Shown: positions 1 to 8,606, counted from the first letter of the stretch. The stretch: DNA of 64,000 bases from Hylemonella gracilis (GCF_004328645.1 NZ_CP031395.1:2381501-2445500), one strand, 5' to 3'. Numbers and translations are program-made. The notes: generated from the letters alone by a model not told the origin.

Positions 1-758
1 GCAGCCACCGTGGGGTCGGCGCGCAGCGCGGCCCGTGCTGCAGCCTGCGCGGCCTGCAATGCGTCGCCGCGCGCGGTGCTGCCGTCGAGCGCGAAGGCCG
101 AACCGGTGATGTCGTAGGCCAGGACCACCCATTCGCGCCCTTCGGTGGAGAGCCAGAGCCAACCGTCGCGCGGCCTGGCCCGCGTCTCGGCGGCGCGCGC
201 CGTCCACCACTGCGACCACAGGCCCAGCGGGTCGGCCAGCCAGTCGGAAAGCCGCGCCTGAACCGCCGGCTGGTACAGCGCGGCGAGGGCGCCCTGGGCC
301 AGCGCCTCGGTTCGCGCTCCGGTCTGCGCCGCCTCCAGTTGGGTCCGCTGGGCAGGGGTGAGCAGACGATCGCGCCAGGGCCGGTAGAAGGCGATGGTCT
401 CGGCGAAGGCGCCCGCATTGAGCGCCTGGCTCTCGACCAGCGCGCCCTGTCCTGCCAGGGCCTGGCGCCAGGCCGCTGCGGCGCGCTGGGTGTCGTCCCA
501 GCGCGGCGTGCCCAGCATGACGAGGATCTGGCGCGAGGCCTGCTCGGCCAGCCGGCGCGTGGCGAGGTCCACCTCGGGTGCCTGCTCGTCGACGGGCAGC
601 AGGCTCATGATGTTGGCGTCCAGGGCCTTCGGGTCCTGCCAGAAGCGCCATTGGTGGACCGCGACCCCCAGCACGAAAACCAGCCAGAGCAGGGCCGCGC
701 CGCGCCAGAGCCGATGGCCCGTCAACGCGGAACGCGTGTGGGGTGCGGGGTTATTCAA
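1..758 (-). CDS. MMPL/RND-type exporter of aryl polyene cluster (partial, N-terminal 252 residues)
   Basis: The reading frame enters from the left edge with no stop and can be read back to a TTG at 756-758 that overlaps the stop of the LolA-like gene by 8 bases. The first 35 residues give a basic stretch followed by one hydrophobic helix (GAALLWLVFVLGVAV), then a long soluble region containing PVDEQAPEVDLATRRLAEQA. This is the layout of the first periplasmic loop of the MMPL-like exporters found in aryl polyene clusters (ApeM position). By family role it would export or flip the finished lipid across the inner membrane. The identity rests on that layout and on its place as the last visible gene of the operon. 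The remainder, including most membrane helices, lies outside the window. The start is uncertain because no ATG lies near the overlap. Confidence 0.7.
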   Translation of the reverse strand, partial: MNNPAPHTRSALTGHRLWRGAALLWLVFVLGVAVHQWRFWQDPKALDANIMSLLPVDEQAPEVDLATRRLAEQASRQILVMLGTPRWDDTQRAAAAWRQALAGQGALVESQALNAGAFAETIAFYRPWRDRLLTPAQRTQLEAAQTGARTEALAQGALAALYQPAVQARLSDWLADPLGLWSQWWTARAAETRARPRDGWLWLSTEGREWVVLAYDITGSAFALDGSTARGDALQAAQAAARAALRADPTVA

Positions 759-1434
759 AACGCGCGCTTTCCGCCGGGCTGAGTTGCGCGGCCGTGCTCT
801 GCGCGCTGAAGCGGATGACGCTTTCGTCGCCGCGTGCTTCCGTCAGCGTGACGCTGTTGACGTAGCGTTCCCCCTGCAATTCGACCCGGGCCAGCCATTG
901 GGCCAGGGCCGCGTCGCGCGGGGTCAGGACGAGGCGCCAGTCCGATGCGCCGCCCGCCTGGCCCTCGATGTGGAAACGCTCCGCCAGGCGGTCCAGATCG
1001 GCCGCCATCAGCGCGAACAGCAAGGCGTTGATGGCGCGCAGGCCGGGTTCCTCGCGCGCGTCCAGCTGCGTGCCGACGCTGCCGTCGGCCTGCAGGCTTT
1101 GCAGGCGGTCACGGGTGACGATGAGGGTGGACTCGAAGGGCGTGCGCGTGTGCCAGAGGATGCCGCGTTCCCGCGCGACCAGAAAGTCGCCGCGCGAGAC
1201 CAGCGGGTTCTTGAAGCCCTGGATGCGTTTGTGCTGCTCGAAGCGCCCCCGCAGCACGGGTGCGGTCTGCAGGCGCTGGCGCAGCTGCGCCAGCAGCGGT
1301 GTGTCCGGCTCGGTGGCCCGTGCCGGGGGCAGTCCGCCGAGGCCCAGGGCCAGCAGGCCCAGCGCGCGTGCCAGCCAGGCGCGGCGAACCAGGCCGGGGC
1401 GGGTGACCGGGGGCTGTTCGTGTGATTTTTTCAT
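751..1434 (-). CDS. LolA-like outer membrane lipoprotein carrier, aryl polyene cluster
   Basis: The protein has 227 residues and starts at an ATG inside an ATGA overlap with the thioesterase gene. After a short KKSHEQ start there is a twin-basic, hydrophobic signal segment (RRAWLARALGLLALGLGGLPPARA) and then a LolA-like body with PLLAQLRQRLQTAPVLRGRFEQHK and a later FESTLIVTRDRLQSL segment. LolA proteins carry lipidated or hydrophobic cargo through the periplasm. The copy in aryl polyene clusters (ApeL position) is thought to help deliver the polyene lipid to the outer membrane. It lies between the thioesterase and the MMPL exporter, which supports the transport role. A longer frame reaches upstream to 1608 but would overlap the thioesterase heavily, so the internal ATG was chosen. 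The cargo is inference. Confidence 0.8.
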   Translation of the reverse strand: MKKSHEQPPVTRPGLVRRAWLARALGLLALGLGGLPPARATEPDTPLLAQLRQRLQTAPVLRGRFEQHKRIQGFKNPLVSRGDFLVARERGILWHTRTPFESTLIVTRDRLQSLQADGSVGTQLDAREEPGLRAINALLFALMAADLDRLAERFHIEGQAGGASDWRLVLTPRDAALAQWLARVELQGERYVNSVTLTEARGDESVIRFSAQSTAAQLSPAESARFE

Positions 1435-1880
1435 GCCGTCGCCCCCGGTCCGTCCACGCCCAGCCGTTCCCACAGCACAGGCGGGCAGACGTAGCGCATT
1501 TCCCGCGTGGCCATGTCCACCGCCACCTGGATGGAATAGGCGGTGGTGAGCTTGGCGCCGCTTTCCTTGTCGCGCAGCAGGTAGTTGATGCGCAAGCGGT
1601 TCTCCCATTCGACGATCTCGGCACGCACCGTCAGCGGCCGGCCATAGGTGGCCGGGCGCACGTACTTGAGCCGCATGTCGACGATGGGCCAGGCATACCC
1701 CGATGCCCGCATCTGCGGGTAGTCATAGTTGAACTTGGCCAGCAGCGCGCAGCGCGCCATTTCCAGGTACTTGACGTAGTGGCCGTGCCAGACGATTTCC
1801 ATCACGTCGATGTCGAAGAAGGCCGGCGTGACCTCGATGTCGTGGACAAGTTCGGGGGCGGGTTTCATGGGCGGGGTCAT
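1431..1880 (-). CDS. 4HBT-family hotdog thioesterase, aryl polyene cluster
   Basis: The protein has 149 residues and a single hotdog domain. The family motif DIDVMEIVWHGHYVKYLEMA sits near residues 23-42. It contains the Asp and the V-W-H-G-H-Y pattern typical of 4-hydroxybenzoyl-CoA thioesterase/YbgC-like enzymes. In aryl polyene pathways the thioesterase (ApeK position) is proposed to release or proofread acyl chains on the carrier proteins. The start overlaps the stop of the upstream acyltransferase gene (1877-1880) and its own stop overlaps the LolA-like start (1431-1434), so translation is probably coupled along the operon. A general acyl-CoA thioesterase activity cannot be excluded from sequence alone. 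Confidence 0.85.
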   Translation of the reverse strand: MTPPMKPAPELVHDIEVTPAFFDIDVMEIVWHGHYVKYLEMARCALLAKFNYDYPQMRASGYAWPIVDMRLKYVRPATYGRPLTVRAEIVEWENRLRINYLLRDKESGAKLTTAYSIQVAVDMATREMRYVCPPVLWERLGVDGPGATA

Positions 1881-2875
1881 GGAGAGGCACCATTGGCCAG
1901 AGGGTGCGCGGGGGCGTCCCAGAAGGGATAGAAGTTGAACCAGTCGTAGGGGGAGCGCGCGACCGTGTCTTCCAGGCTGCGCGCGTAGCGCGTGGCCAGC
2001 TCGGTCAGCGCGGCGTCACGGCTGGCACGCGGCAACGTCGCGTGTTCGGCCAGGCACTCGAAATGCAACTGGTAGGTATGTCGTCCCCCACCCAGCGTCA
2101 CGCGGGTACAGGCCATCAGGTAAAGCGGGCAGCGCAGCAGCGCCGCCAGCACATAGGGGCCGATCGGAAAGGCGGCTTGCGCGCCGAGAAAAGGCACGCG
2201 CACGGTCTTGCTGGCGGTGACGGGCACGCGGTCGCCCGCGATGGCGACGAACTCACCCCGTGCCACCTTCTCCGCCAGCAGCACGGCGGTGGCAGGCGTG
2301 ATTTCGCTGACCTGCATGAGCTGCACGCGGGGGGTTGACGCCGCGCCATCGGCCTGGCCCAGGCGCTGGAGAATGCGGTTGAAGCGCTCGGCATGGGCGG
2401 TGTGCACGAGCACCGTGAGCTGGAACGGGTGGGCATAGTCGGCGGCCGCGGCGCGGCAGAGTTCCAGGCAGCCGACATGCGCGGTCACGAAGATGCCACC
2501 CTGACCCCGCTGGATCATGGCGAGCACCGGTTCGCGGCCGGTGAAGCGCATGTGCTCGAAGCGGTAACGGCCACTCAGGGCCAGCAGCTTGTCGAGCAGG
2601 CTGTCGGCGAAGGCGAGGAAGTGGTGCAGGCCCTGGCGCCCGCCCGGCGGGCGGGGGAACACCGCGCGCGCGGCCTGCAGGCGGCGCAGGTAGTCCAGCG
2701 AGGCGCGGCGGGCCAGGGGGCGGGAGGCCCAGTAATAAAAGACCACGGGGTAGAGGAACAGGCGAAACGGCCAGCGTCCGAGCCAGCGGTGCACGCCGTA
2801 CAGAAACAGCAGGCCCGTGGCGAAGGTGCTTTCGCCGATATCGGCCCAGTGTGTCGAGTGGGTCTGGGGTTTCAT
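1877..2875 (-). CDS. LpxL/HtrB-like lysophospholipid acyltransferase, aryl polyene cluster
   Basis: The protein has 332 residues. The chosen ATG overlaps the glycosyltransferase stop by an ATGA at 2872-2875; the frame extends 100 codons further upstream but only inside the glycosyltransferase gene. A hydrophobic N-terminal part (GLLFLYGVHRWLGRWPFRLF) anchors it to the inner membrane. The catalytic H-X4-E motif is visible as HVGCLE, followed further on by AIAGDRVPV and an FLGAQAAFPIGPYVLA segment typical of the LpxL/HtrB family. In E. coli-type aryl polyene clusters this domain is often joined to a glycosyltransferase (ApeJ); here the two are separate neighbouring genes. It probably acylates the glycolipid anchor of the polyene. 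Acceptor and donor are inferred from context. Confidence 0.82.
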   Translation of the reverse strand: MKPQTHSTHWADIGESTFATGLLFLYGVHRWLGRWPFRLFLYPVVFYYWASRPLARRASLDYLRRLQAARAVFPRPPGGRQGLHHFLAFADSLLDKLLALSGRYRFEHMRFTGREPVLAMIQRGQGGIFVTAHVGCLELCRAAAADYAHPFQLTVLVHTAHAERFNRILQRLGQADGAASTPRVQLMQVSEITPATAVLLAEKVARGEFVAIAGDRVPVTASKTVRVPFLGAQAAFPIGPYVLAALLRCPLYLMACTRVTLGGGRHTYQLHFECLAEHATLPRASRDAALTELATRYARSLEDTVARSPYDWFNFYPFWDAPAHPLANGASP

Positions 2876-3642
2876 TCCGCCCTCCGGGTGGCGGATCGGC
2901 CACGCAGCCTGCGGGTGAGCAGGCGCGGCAGACGCCACAGCATGCCGAAGAAAAGACGGGCGTGCATGCGCGAGATGAGCGCGTTGTCCAGCCAGACGCG
3001 GAAGTGCGAGACCCCATGCTCGGGGTAGCGCACGCGAGTGGACAGGTTGACGATGGTGCAGCCGCGCCAGTGCAGGCGCACGAGGACCTCGCTGTCGAAG
3101 TCCATGCGGCGGCCGATGGCTTCGGTGTCGAGCAGGGCCAGCGTGGGGGCCAGGGGGTAGACGCGGTAGCCACACATGGAGTCGCGGATGTCGAGCGAGA
3201 GCGTGTTGATCCAGACCCAGACATGGGTGAGGTAGCGCGCGTAGAGCCGCCCTTTGGGCACCGAGGCGTCGTAGAGGGGCACGCCGCAGATGACCGCATC
3301 GGGTTTGGCCTGGGCCAGCGCCAGGAAGCGCGAGGCGTCGTTCGGGTCGTGCTGGCCGTCGGCATCGATCTGCAGGGCATGGCTGTAAGCTGCCGCCCCG
3401 GCCGCGCGCAGCCCCGCCATCACGGCGGCGCCCTTGCCCTGGTTGCGTGGCAGCCGCAACAGGGTGACACGGGGCGCCTCCTGTCGGTAGATGCCATCCA
3501 GCAGCGCCGCGCAGCCCGCCTCGCTGCCATCGTCCACCAGCAGGCAGGGCAAGCCTTGGGCCAGGAGGGCCTGCACCATGCGGGCGATGGCCTGCGGGTG
3601 GTTGTAGACGGGGATCACCGCGATCGGCTTGAAATCCGTCAT
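2872..3642 (-). CDS. Family 2 glycosyltransferase, aryl polyene cluster
   Basis: The protein has 256 residues and a GT-A fold signature. The N-terminal IAVIPVYNHPQAIARMVQAL is followed by LLVDDGSEAG (nucleotide-sugar binding) and LQIDADGQHDP (metal-binding DXD region) around residues 90-105. It resembles dolichol-phosphate-mannose synthase-like GT2 enzymes. The ATG at 3642 overlaps the stop of the large fusion gene (ATGA 3639-3642), and its own stop overlaps the acyltransferase start. In the pathway it probably adds a sugar to the polyene or its lipid carrier. The longer upstream frame to 3900 lies inside the fusion gene and was rejected. Sugar specificity cannot be read from the sequence. 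Confidence 0.87.
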   Translation of the reverse strand: MTDFKPIAVIPVYNHPQAIARMVQALLAQGLPCLLVDDGSEAGCAALLDGIYRQEAPRVTLLRLPRNQGKGAAVMAGLRAAGAAAYSHALQIDADGQHDPNDASRFLALAQAKPDAVICGVPLYDASVPKGRLYARYLTHVWVWINTLSLDIRDSMCGYRVYPLAPTLALLDTEAIGRRMDFDSEVLVRLHWRGCTIVNLSTRVRYPEHGVSHFRVWLDNALISRMHARLFFGMLWRLPRLLTRRLRGRSATRRAE

Positions 3643-6107
3643 GCGCTTGCGTCCTTGCGTCGTGGCTCGAAGACCAGACGCCCGCTGGAATGAACCACCG
3701 GCGTCCCGCTCTCCGTGCCGCGGTAGCTGAATGCCAGCGCGCCGCGTTCGGCCTCCCAGCGCAGATGCAACGCCACCCGTGCGCCGGGCAGGATGGGGCG
3801 CTGGAACTTCAGCACGTCGATGCGGCTGAAGTTCGCGGTTTGCGGGGCTGAGTCCGCGAACAGGGCCCGTGTGTATTCCTGGCCGAAGCGCGCCGCCCAA
3901 TCCAGTTGCGCCACCCCGGGCAGGATGGGGACGCCGTCGAAGTGGCCGTCGAATGCGAGCAGGCCGGCATCCACGTCGAGGACCAGCACGGCGCCCGCTT
4001 CATCGCGCTGCTGCCAATGGGCCGACGGTAGCGGGGCCCGTGCCGTGGCGGCGGATGGTGCCGGGGACGTGGCCGGTGTGCCCTCAAAGGCGGCCGGTGC
4101 ATCGATGGTGACGGTGTCGGGGGCATCGAAGAGGGCCGCCAGGGCCGACTCGGTGGTCTTGCCCTGGGCGTTGACGGGCAGCTCGGTCACGTAACGCCAG
4201 CGGCGCGGCAGGGCCACGCGCTCCACGCCTTGCAACAAGGCGGCCCGCAGCCGTTCGTTGAGCTCGCGCTTGCCCTGCGCGCGCAGCAGGGCCAGGCCGG
4301 CATCGCTGGGCACAGCCGCCACCGCGAGGTGCAGGCGGCGCGAGGCCTGGTTTTTTTCCTCCAGCACCAGGGCCCGTGCGTCCCGCAACAGGCCGGTGCT
4401 CAGCAGAGTGGTTTCCAGCGCGGTGAGCGAGACGCGTTTTTCCTCGATCTTGGCGATGCGGTCGGCCCGGCCTTGCAGGACGAAACCACCGCCATCGCTG
4501 TCGGGCAGGGCACGCACGCGGTCGGCGGTCTGGAACCAGCGCGCATCCGGCAGGTTGGGCGAATGCACGGCGAGCAGGCCGCGCGTGCCGGGCGCCGCGT
4601 CGCCGGCGTCGTCTTCCTCCGTGATGCGCCATTGCACCGCGGCGAAAGGCAGCCAGCGTTCCCCGTGCACGGCACGTTGCCGCCACGCGATGCCGCCGGT
4701 TTCCGAACTGCCGTAGACCTCGATGGGCGAGTGACCCAGCAGGCGCAGGGTGGCTTGCGCGGCCTCTGGCGGCAAGGGCCCGCCGGACGAGAAGACAGCG
4801 ACCAGTGCCGCGCGCGCACCCTGCCAGTCCAGCGCGTCGGGCAGGCGCTTGAGGTGGGCGGGGCTGCTGATCAGCACGGCCTGGGCTGCCGGCACGCGAC
4901 GCAGATGCTCGGCCAATTCTTCCGGGTAGCTGATGCGGTGGACCTGCAGGGAGCGCTGGGCCGCGAGCGGCCACAGCACCTGGAACAGCAGGCCGTAGAT
5001 GTGCTGGTGCGAGACCGTGGAGTACACGGTGGTGTCATCGCCCATGCGCGTGCCAAAGGTGGCCTGCAGGGTGTGGATTTCTGCGTCGAGCTGGGCCAGG
5101 CACTTGGGAATGGCCTGGGGCTGGCCGCTGGAGCCGGAGGTGTAGACGACCATGTGCGTGGCGCGTGGGTCCAGCGGGGCGAGTGGCGGCAACGATGACC
5201 CGGAGGCCGGGCCCAGGTTCGGGCTGGCGTTGTTCGCAAGATCCGGGGCCCGCAGGGCGCCGGGCAGATCGCCGGCGCGGCAGGCCGTGGCGTCCAGCGC
5301 GGACAGGTTTTGCAGCGTCGCGGGCTGCGCGTCGCCCGGCAGGTACACGGTCTTGCCCGCGTGCCAGGCGCCGTAGAGGGCGGCGGTGAAGCGTTCGCTG
5401 TCGTCGAAATAAAGAATCGCGCCCGTGCCGGCCTGGGTGGCGAAGTTCGCGCGCCAAGCCTGCACCTGCGCCACGAAGCGGGCATCGGTCGACTGCGCTG
5501 CCGCCACGGCCAGCGGACGCCAGCGCCGCGCGGCGTGCTCGGCCTGGCGTCGCTCGAAGCGCCGTCGCAAAGTCGGGCGCAGCAGCCATTCACCGGCAAA
5601 GAGCAGGCCCATGAGCAGGTAGGAGACCAGGCCGTTGTACAGCGCCCAGAGGCCGTCACCGCCCGCCGCCCGGGGCCAGCAGGCGGTGACCAGGGCCACG
5701 GCACCGTTCAGCGCGAAGAAGCCGCACCAGACCCGGGTCAGGCCACGGGTGTAGGCCACGCCGGACGGTGGCAGCGCGGGGTCACTCAGGCGGGCCAGTC
5801 GCTCGATGACGGCCGGCGGGTGGCGCAGGCTCCAGCTGAAGACGGCGAACATCAGGATGCTGACCAGCACCGGGTAAAGCTTGATCGGCAGCACGCTGCC
5901 GCTGAGGACAGTGGACAGCGCCAGGGCCAGCGCGCCGAGCGCAACGACCAACCAGAAGCGCTCGCGCCGCAACCAGGCCCGACCCAGGGCCAGCGCGGCC
6001 AGCAGCAGGGCCAGCCAGTGGGGCGCGAAGTGATCCAGCGTGAGGTAGATCAGCAGCGGGTAGGCGCATGCCAGGAGCGCGATCAGGAGCAGGAGGGGGC
6101 GGCGCAC
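3639..6107 (-). CDS. Three-part fusion: membrane domain, AMP-dependent acyl ligase, hotdog dehydratase (aryl polyene)
   Basis: The protein has 822 residues. Residues 1 to about 180 hold several membrane helices, beginning LLLLIALLACAYPLLIYL and resembling the small COG4648 membrane proteins of aryl polyene clusters (ApeG position). Residues about 200-670 form an AMP-binding ligase with VVYTSGSSGQPQAIPK (phosphate-binding loop), VYGSSETGGIAW, and GRADRIAKIEEKRVSL near the hinge (ApeH position). Residues about 690-822 form a hotdog 3-hydroxyacyl-ACP dehydratase with GHFDGVPILPGVAQLDWA (ApeI position). The ligase would load the aromatic starter on the carrier protein and the dehydratase would form the double bonds. 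The start is GTG at 6107 with no strong ribosome site seen, so it could lie elsewhere in the 79-base gap after the ACP gene. Confidence 0.85.
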   Translation of the reverse strand: MRRPLLLLIALLACAYPLLIYLTLDHFAPHWLALLLAALALGRAWLRRERFWLVVALGALALALSTVLSGSVLPIKLYPVLVSILMFAVFSWSLRHPPAVIERLARLSDPALPPSGVAYTRGLTRVWCGFFALNGAVALVTACWPRAAGGDGLWALYNGLVSYLLMGLLFAGEWLLRPTLRRRFERRQAEHAARRWRPLAVAAAQSTDARFVAQVQAWRANFATQAGTGAILYFDDSERFTAALYGAWHAGKTVYLPGDAQPATLQNLSALDATACRAGDLPGALRAPDLANNASPNLGPASGSSLPPLAPLDPRATHMVVYTSGSSGQPQAIPKCLAQLDAEIHTLQATFGTRMGDDTTVYSTVSHQHIYGLLFQVLWPLAAQRSLQVHRISYPEELAEHLRRVPAAQAVLISSPAHLKRLPDALDWQGARAALVAVFSSGGPLPPEAAQATLRLLGHSPIEVYGSSETGGIAWRQRAVHGERWLPFAAVQWRITEEDDAGDAAPGTRGLLAVHSPNLPDARWFQTADRVRALPDSDGGGFVLQGRADRIAKIEEKRVSLTALETTLLSTGLLRDARALVLEEKNQASRRLHLAVAAVPSDAGLALLRAQGKRELNERLRAALLQGVERVALPRRWRYVTELPVNAQGKTTESALAALFDAPDTVTIDAPAAFEGTPATSPAPSAATARAPLPSAHWQQRDEAGAVLVLDVDAGLLAFDGHFDGVPILPGVAQLDWAARFGQEYTRALFADSAPQTANFSRIDVLKFQRPILPGARVALHLRWEAERGALAFSYRGTESGTPVVHSSGRLVFEPRRKDASA

Positions 6108-6186
6108 AGGAAGGTCTTCTGCCGGGACAGGGCGGGCGTGGGCGGAGCAGGGCCGCGGGGTCGGGCTGACAAAGCGTGGTGGTGCT

Positions 6187-6441
6187 TCAGGCCGCAGGTT
6201 CCTGCGCCAGGGCGTGGATGGCGTCCACCACGTCCTGGACGGTGCGTACGGACTTGAAGGCTTCGGGCTGCAGGCGCTTGCCCAGCAGCGGCTTGAGCTG
6301 CACGATCAGGTCGATGGCGTCGATGCTGTCGATGTCCAGGTCGTCGTAGAGCCGCGCCTCGGGGGTGATGCGCGCCACCTCGATGTCGAAGGTGTCGTGC
6401 AGGATGGACACGATTTTCTGCAGGATGTCGTCTTTGGTCAT
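6187..6441 (-). CDS. Acyl carrier protein, aryl polyene cluster (second copy)
   Basis: The protein has 84 residues, acidic and helical, with the phosphopantetheine attachment serine in DLDIDSIDAIDLIVQL (about residues 35-50). The size and the DSID core match acyl carrier proteins of type II fatty acid and polyketide systems. It lies between another carrier-protein gene and the ligase/dehydratase fusion, as in the ApeE/ApeF pair of known aryl polyene clusters. The pair probably carries the starter unit and the growing chain. The division of labour between the two copies is not visible in the sequence. Confidence 0.92.
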   Translation of the reverse strand: MTKDDILQKIVSILHDTFDIEVARITPEARLYDDLDIDSIDAIDLIVQLKPLLGKRLQPEAFKSVRTVQDVVDAIHALAQEPAA

Positions 6442-6488
6442 GGCGGGTCGCTGGATCGGATGTCGTCGGGTCAGGCGGCACCCGGCGT

Positions 6489-6755
6489 TCAGGGCTTCTG
6501 CGCGCCGGCGTTCTGCACGAAGGCAGCCAGGGCGCGCACGCTGCCGAAGTGGCGGCGGGTCTCCTCGGAGTCCGCGCTCATGGCCACGCCATAACGCTTC
6601 TGCAGGGCCAGGCCCAGCTCGAGCGCGTCGATGCTGTCCAGGCCCAGGCCATCGACGAACAGCGGGGCGGCCGGGTCGATGTCCTGCGGGCTCAGGTCTT
6701 CCAACGCCAGCGAGGAAATGATGAGCTCCTTGATTTCTTGCTCAAGTTGTTGCAC
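6489..6755 (-). CDS. Acyl carrier protein, aryl polyene cluster (first copy)
   Basis: The protein has 88 residues. The attachment serine lies in GLGLDSIDALELGLAL (about residues 36-51), an exact DSI-type carrier protein core. The start overlaps the end of the PlsC-like acyltransferase gene by 14 bases, so it belongs to the same operon. It differs clearly in sequence from the other carrier protein 48 bases downstream, which suggests that two specialised carriers are kept together, as in characterised aryl polyene systems. Confidence 0.92.
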   Translation of the reverse strand: MQQLEQEIKELIISSLALEDLSPQDIDPAAPLFVDGLGLDSIDALELGLALQKRYGVAMSADSEETRRHFGSVRALAAFVQNAGAQKP

Positions 6756-7647
6756 GGGGACTCTCCTGAAAAAAATAGGAACTGAGGAATTCGGTCAGGC
6801 GGCGCGCGGCCAGGGCTTCGCCGGCGTTGGCCTCGCCGCGGGGCTGGGGGGTGTCGAGGAAGGGCTGGACGGCGATGTCGTCGCCGACTTCCAGCGTGAA
6901 ATGGCTGGGCTGCGCGGGCATGCGCCACCACGGTTCGCCCTTGACCAGCATCAGCGGCGCACAGTGGATGCGCACCGGCGTGATGTTCAGCCGCCCGCGC
7001 ACCGCGATCTGCGCCGCGCCGCGCTGCAGGCGAGGGCGCGCGACGCCATGCGTGTTGTCACTGGCTTGCGCTTCGGGGCGACGGGGGGTGCGGGTGCCTT
7101 CGGGGAAGATGATCAGGTTGTTGCCCGCTCGCACCGAGGCGATGCAATCCTCGACCAGGCCCGAACCGGAGTCGTTGCACACGTAGCCCGCGGCCTGGAT
7201 GGGGCCGCGTGTGAAGGGGTTGCGCACCAGCGCGCCCTTGACGATGCAGTCGGCGCGACGCACCAGGGCCATCAGCAGGATCACGTCCAGCAGCGTGGGG
7301 TGGTTGGCCAGGATCAGCAGCCCGTCGCGGCGCAACTTTTCTGCCCCGCGGATTTCGCAGCGGATCACGCCGCAGCGGCTCAGAATGCCGACCAGCGCCG
7401 CGAAGGCGGCGTGGATGATGGCCTGGGCGGCGTTGCGCTTGCGGGCTTCATGGCGCAGCACAAGCGCCAACAGCGGGAAGACGAGCATCCGCAGGACCAC
7501 GCCACCCGCGCCGAACACCAGGAAGCACAGCCCCGACGCCGTGACACGCCAGACGCGCGCCAGGCGTGCGCCCGTGCCGGTGTGTCTGCCCGTGTCTGCG
7601 CCCCTCGTGGCATCCGAGGCGGCCTCGGTCAGGTCCATGCCGCTCAT
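6742..7647 (-). CDS. PlsC-like 1-acylglycerol-3-phosphate acyltransferase, aryl polyene cluster
   Basis: The protein has 301 residues when started at the ATG at 7647, which leaves a 10-base gap after the ketosynthase stop; the longer frame to 8160 lies inside the ketosynthase gene. A membrane segment (SGLCFLVFGAGGVVLRMLVF) is followed by the acyltransferase motif NHPTLLD (N-H-X4-D) and by FPEGTRTP, the second conserved PlsC motif. It sits between the ketosynthase-like gene and the carrier proteins (ApeD position). It may place the polyene acyl chain onto a glycerol or phospholipid acceptor. The exact acceptor is inferred, not seen. Confidence 0.85.
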   Translation of the reverse strand: MSGMDLTEAASDATRGADTGRHTGTGARLARVWRVTASGLCFLVFGAGGVVLRMLVFPLLALVLRHEARKRNAAQAIIHAAFAALVGILSRCGVIRCEIRGAEKLRRDGLLILANHPTLLDVILLMALVRRADCIVKGALVRNPFTRGPIQAAGYVCNDSGSGLVEDCIASVRAGNNLIIFPEGTRTPRRPEAQASDNTHGVARPRLQRGAAQIAVRGRLNITPVRIHCAPLMLVKGEPWWRMPAQPSHFTLEVGDDIAVQPFLDTPQPRGEANAGEALAARRLTEFLSSYFFQESPRATT

Positions 7648-7657
7648 CCCGCCTGCC

Positions 7658-8542
7658 TCACAGCGCCACGCCGGCCGCCGCGAACGCGGGGCGCAGGTGT
7701 TCCATCTGCCAGAGCTGCCCGCCCTCGCGGCGACGCCAGGGCAGTCCGTCGTCCAGGCGGGTGTCCGAGTTGTCCAGCGTGAGCAGGACAAAGCGCAGCA
7801 GATCAAGGCCGAAGGGCAATTCGGGCGCGCCCGCGTGGTCGCCGGCCTCGGTGTCCAGCAGTGACAGCCTGAAGCAGTCCGGGTTCGCATCGTGCGCCGT
7901 GGTGAGGCGCCAGGCCCAGGCCCAGGCCATGGCCGGCGTCGGGGATTCGACCGGGTCCGTGTAGCGGTCATAGGGCGGGGGCACGCCTTCCTCATGGCAG
8001 ACCAGCATGACTTCGGGCGCGCCATCGGCCAGCAGGCTGGCGGCTTCGACCAGGCCGGCCGCCGCGCTGCAAGGGCCTGCCGCGACGGCGAGGTAGTTGG
8101 CGTGGTCGCCCCGGGCGATCGAGTACTGGGCACCGATGGCGTTGTGCACCGACAGGCCAAAGGCCGTGGGTGACATGGCCTGCCCGGCCGCGAGCGAATC
8201 CTGCAGTTCCAGGGTGCGCTGCGCGTCCCCGTAACCGGAAGCGAAGATCACCGGCACCGGCGGCATTTCAGATGCCTGCGGGTCGGAGGAGGGCTGGGCT
8301 GCGGAGCCGTTCGCGCCGCGTTCGCACCACCAGGCGGCCTGCACGGCCATGCGCCCCAGCGGGCTCAGGCGCCGGCGTGCCATGGCCGCCATTTCCGGGA
8401 GCGCGGGGAGGTCGCTGTCCAGTCCCTGGCGCAGTGGCAACCGTGGTTGCCGCGCCCAGGCCTGCCAATCCTGGGTTTGGTGCAGCCCGGGGGCGCAGGC
8501 GGCCCACGCGTTCAGGTGGAAGTGCAGGTGGAATGGGCGCAT
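7658..8542 (-). CDS. Beta-ketoacyl synthase chain-length-factor-like protein, aryl polyene cluster
   Basis: The protein has 294 residues from the ATG at 8542; an in-frame TTG at 8554 is possible. The segment VIFASGYGDAQRTLELQDSL and the core SPTAFGLSVHNAIGAQYSIA match the shortened ketosynthase-like chain length factor (Ketoacyl-synt_2 type) of aryl polyene clusters (ApeC). The condensing Cys-His-His triad of a full ketosynthase is not present in the usual arrangement, consistent with a partner subunit. It would pair with a catalytic ketosynthase encoded elsewhere, probably in the part of the cluster beyond the left edge. It is the first gene of the visible operon and faces away from dusA across 64 bases, where a promoter is expected. 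Confidence 0.82.
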   Translation of the reverse strand: MRPFHLHFHLNAWAACAPGLHQTQDWQAWARQPRLPLRQGLDSDLPALPEMAAMARRRLSPLGRMAVQAAWWCERGANGSAAQPSSDPQASEMPPVPVIFASGYGDAQRTLELQDSLAAGQAMSPTAFGLSVHNAIGAQYSIARGDHANYLAVAAGPCSAAAGLVEAASLLADGAPEVMLVCHEEGVPPPYDRYTDPVESPTPAMAWAWAWRLTTAHDANPDCFRLSLLDTEAGDHAGAPELPFGLDLLRFVLLTLDNSDTRLDDGLPWRRREGGQLWQMEHLRPAFAAAGVAL

Positions 8543-8606
8543 TGGACAGTACAAAGTCCATGGATTTTAAGTGGGGATCGCAGGTCCGCCCCCGGATAAT
8601 CCGAGG

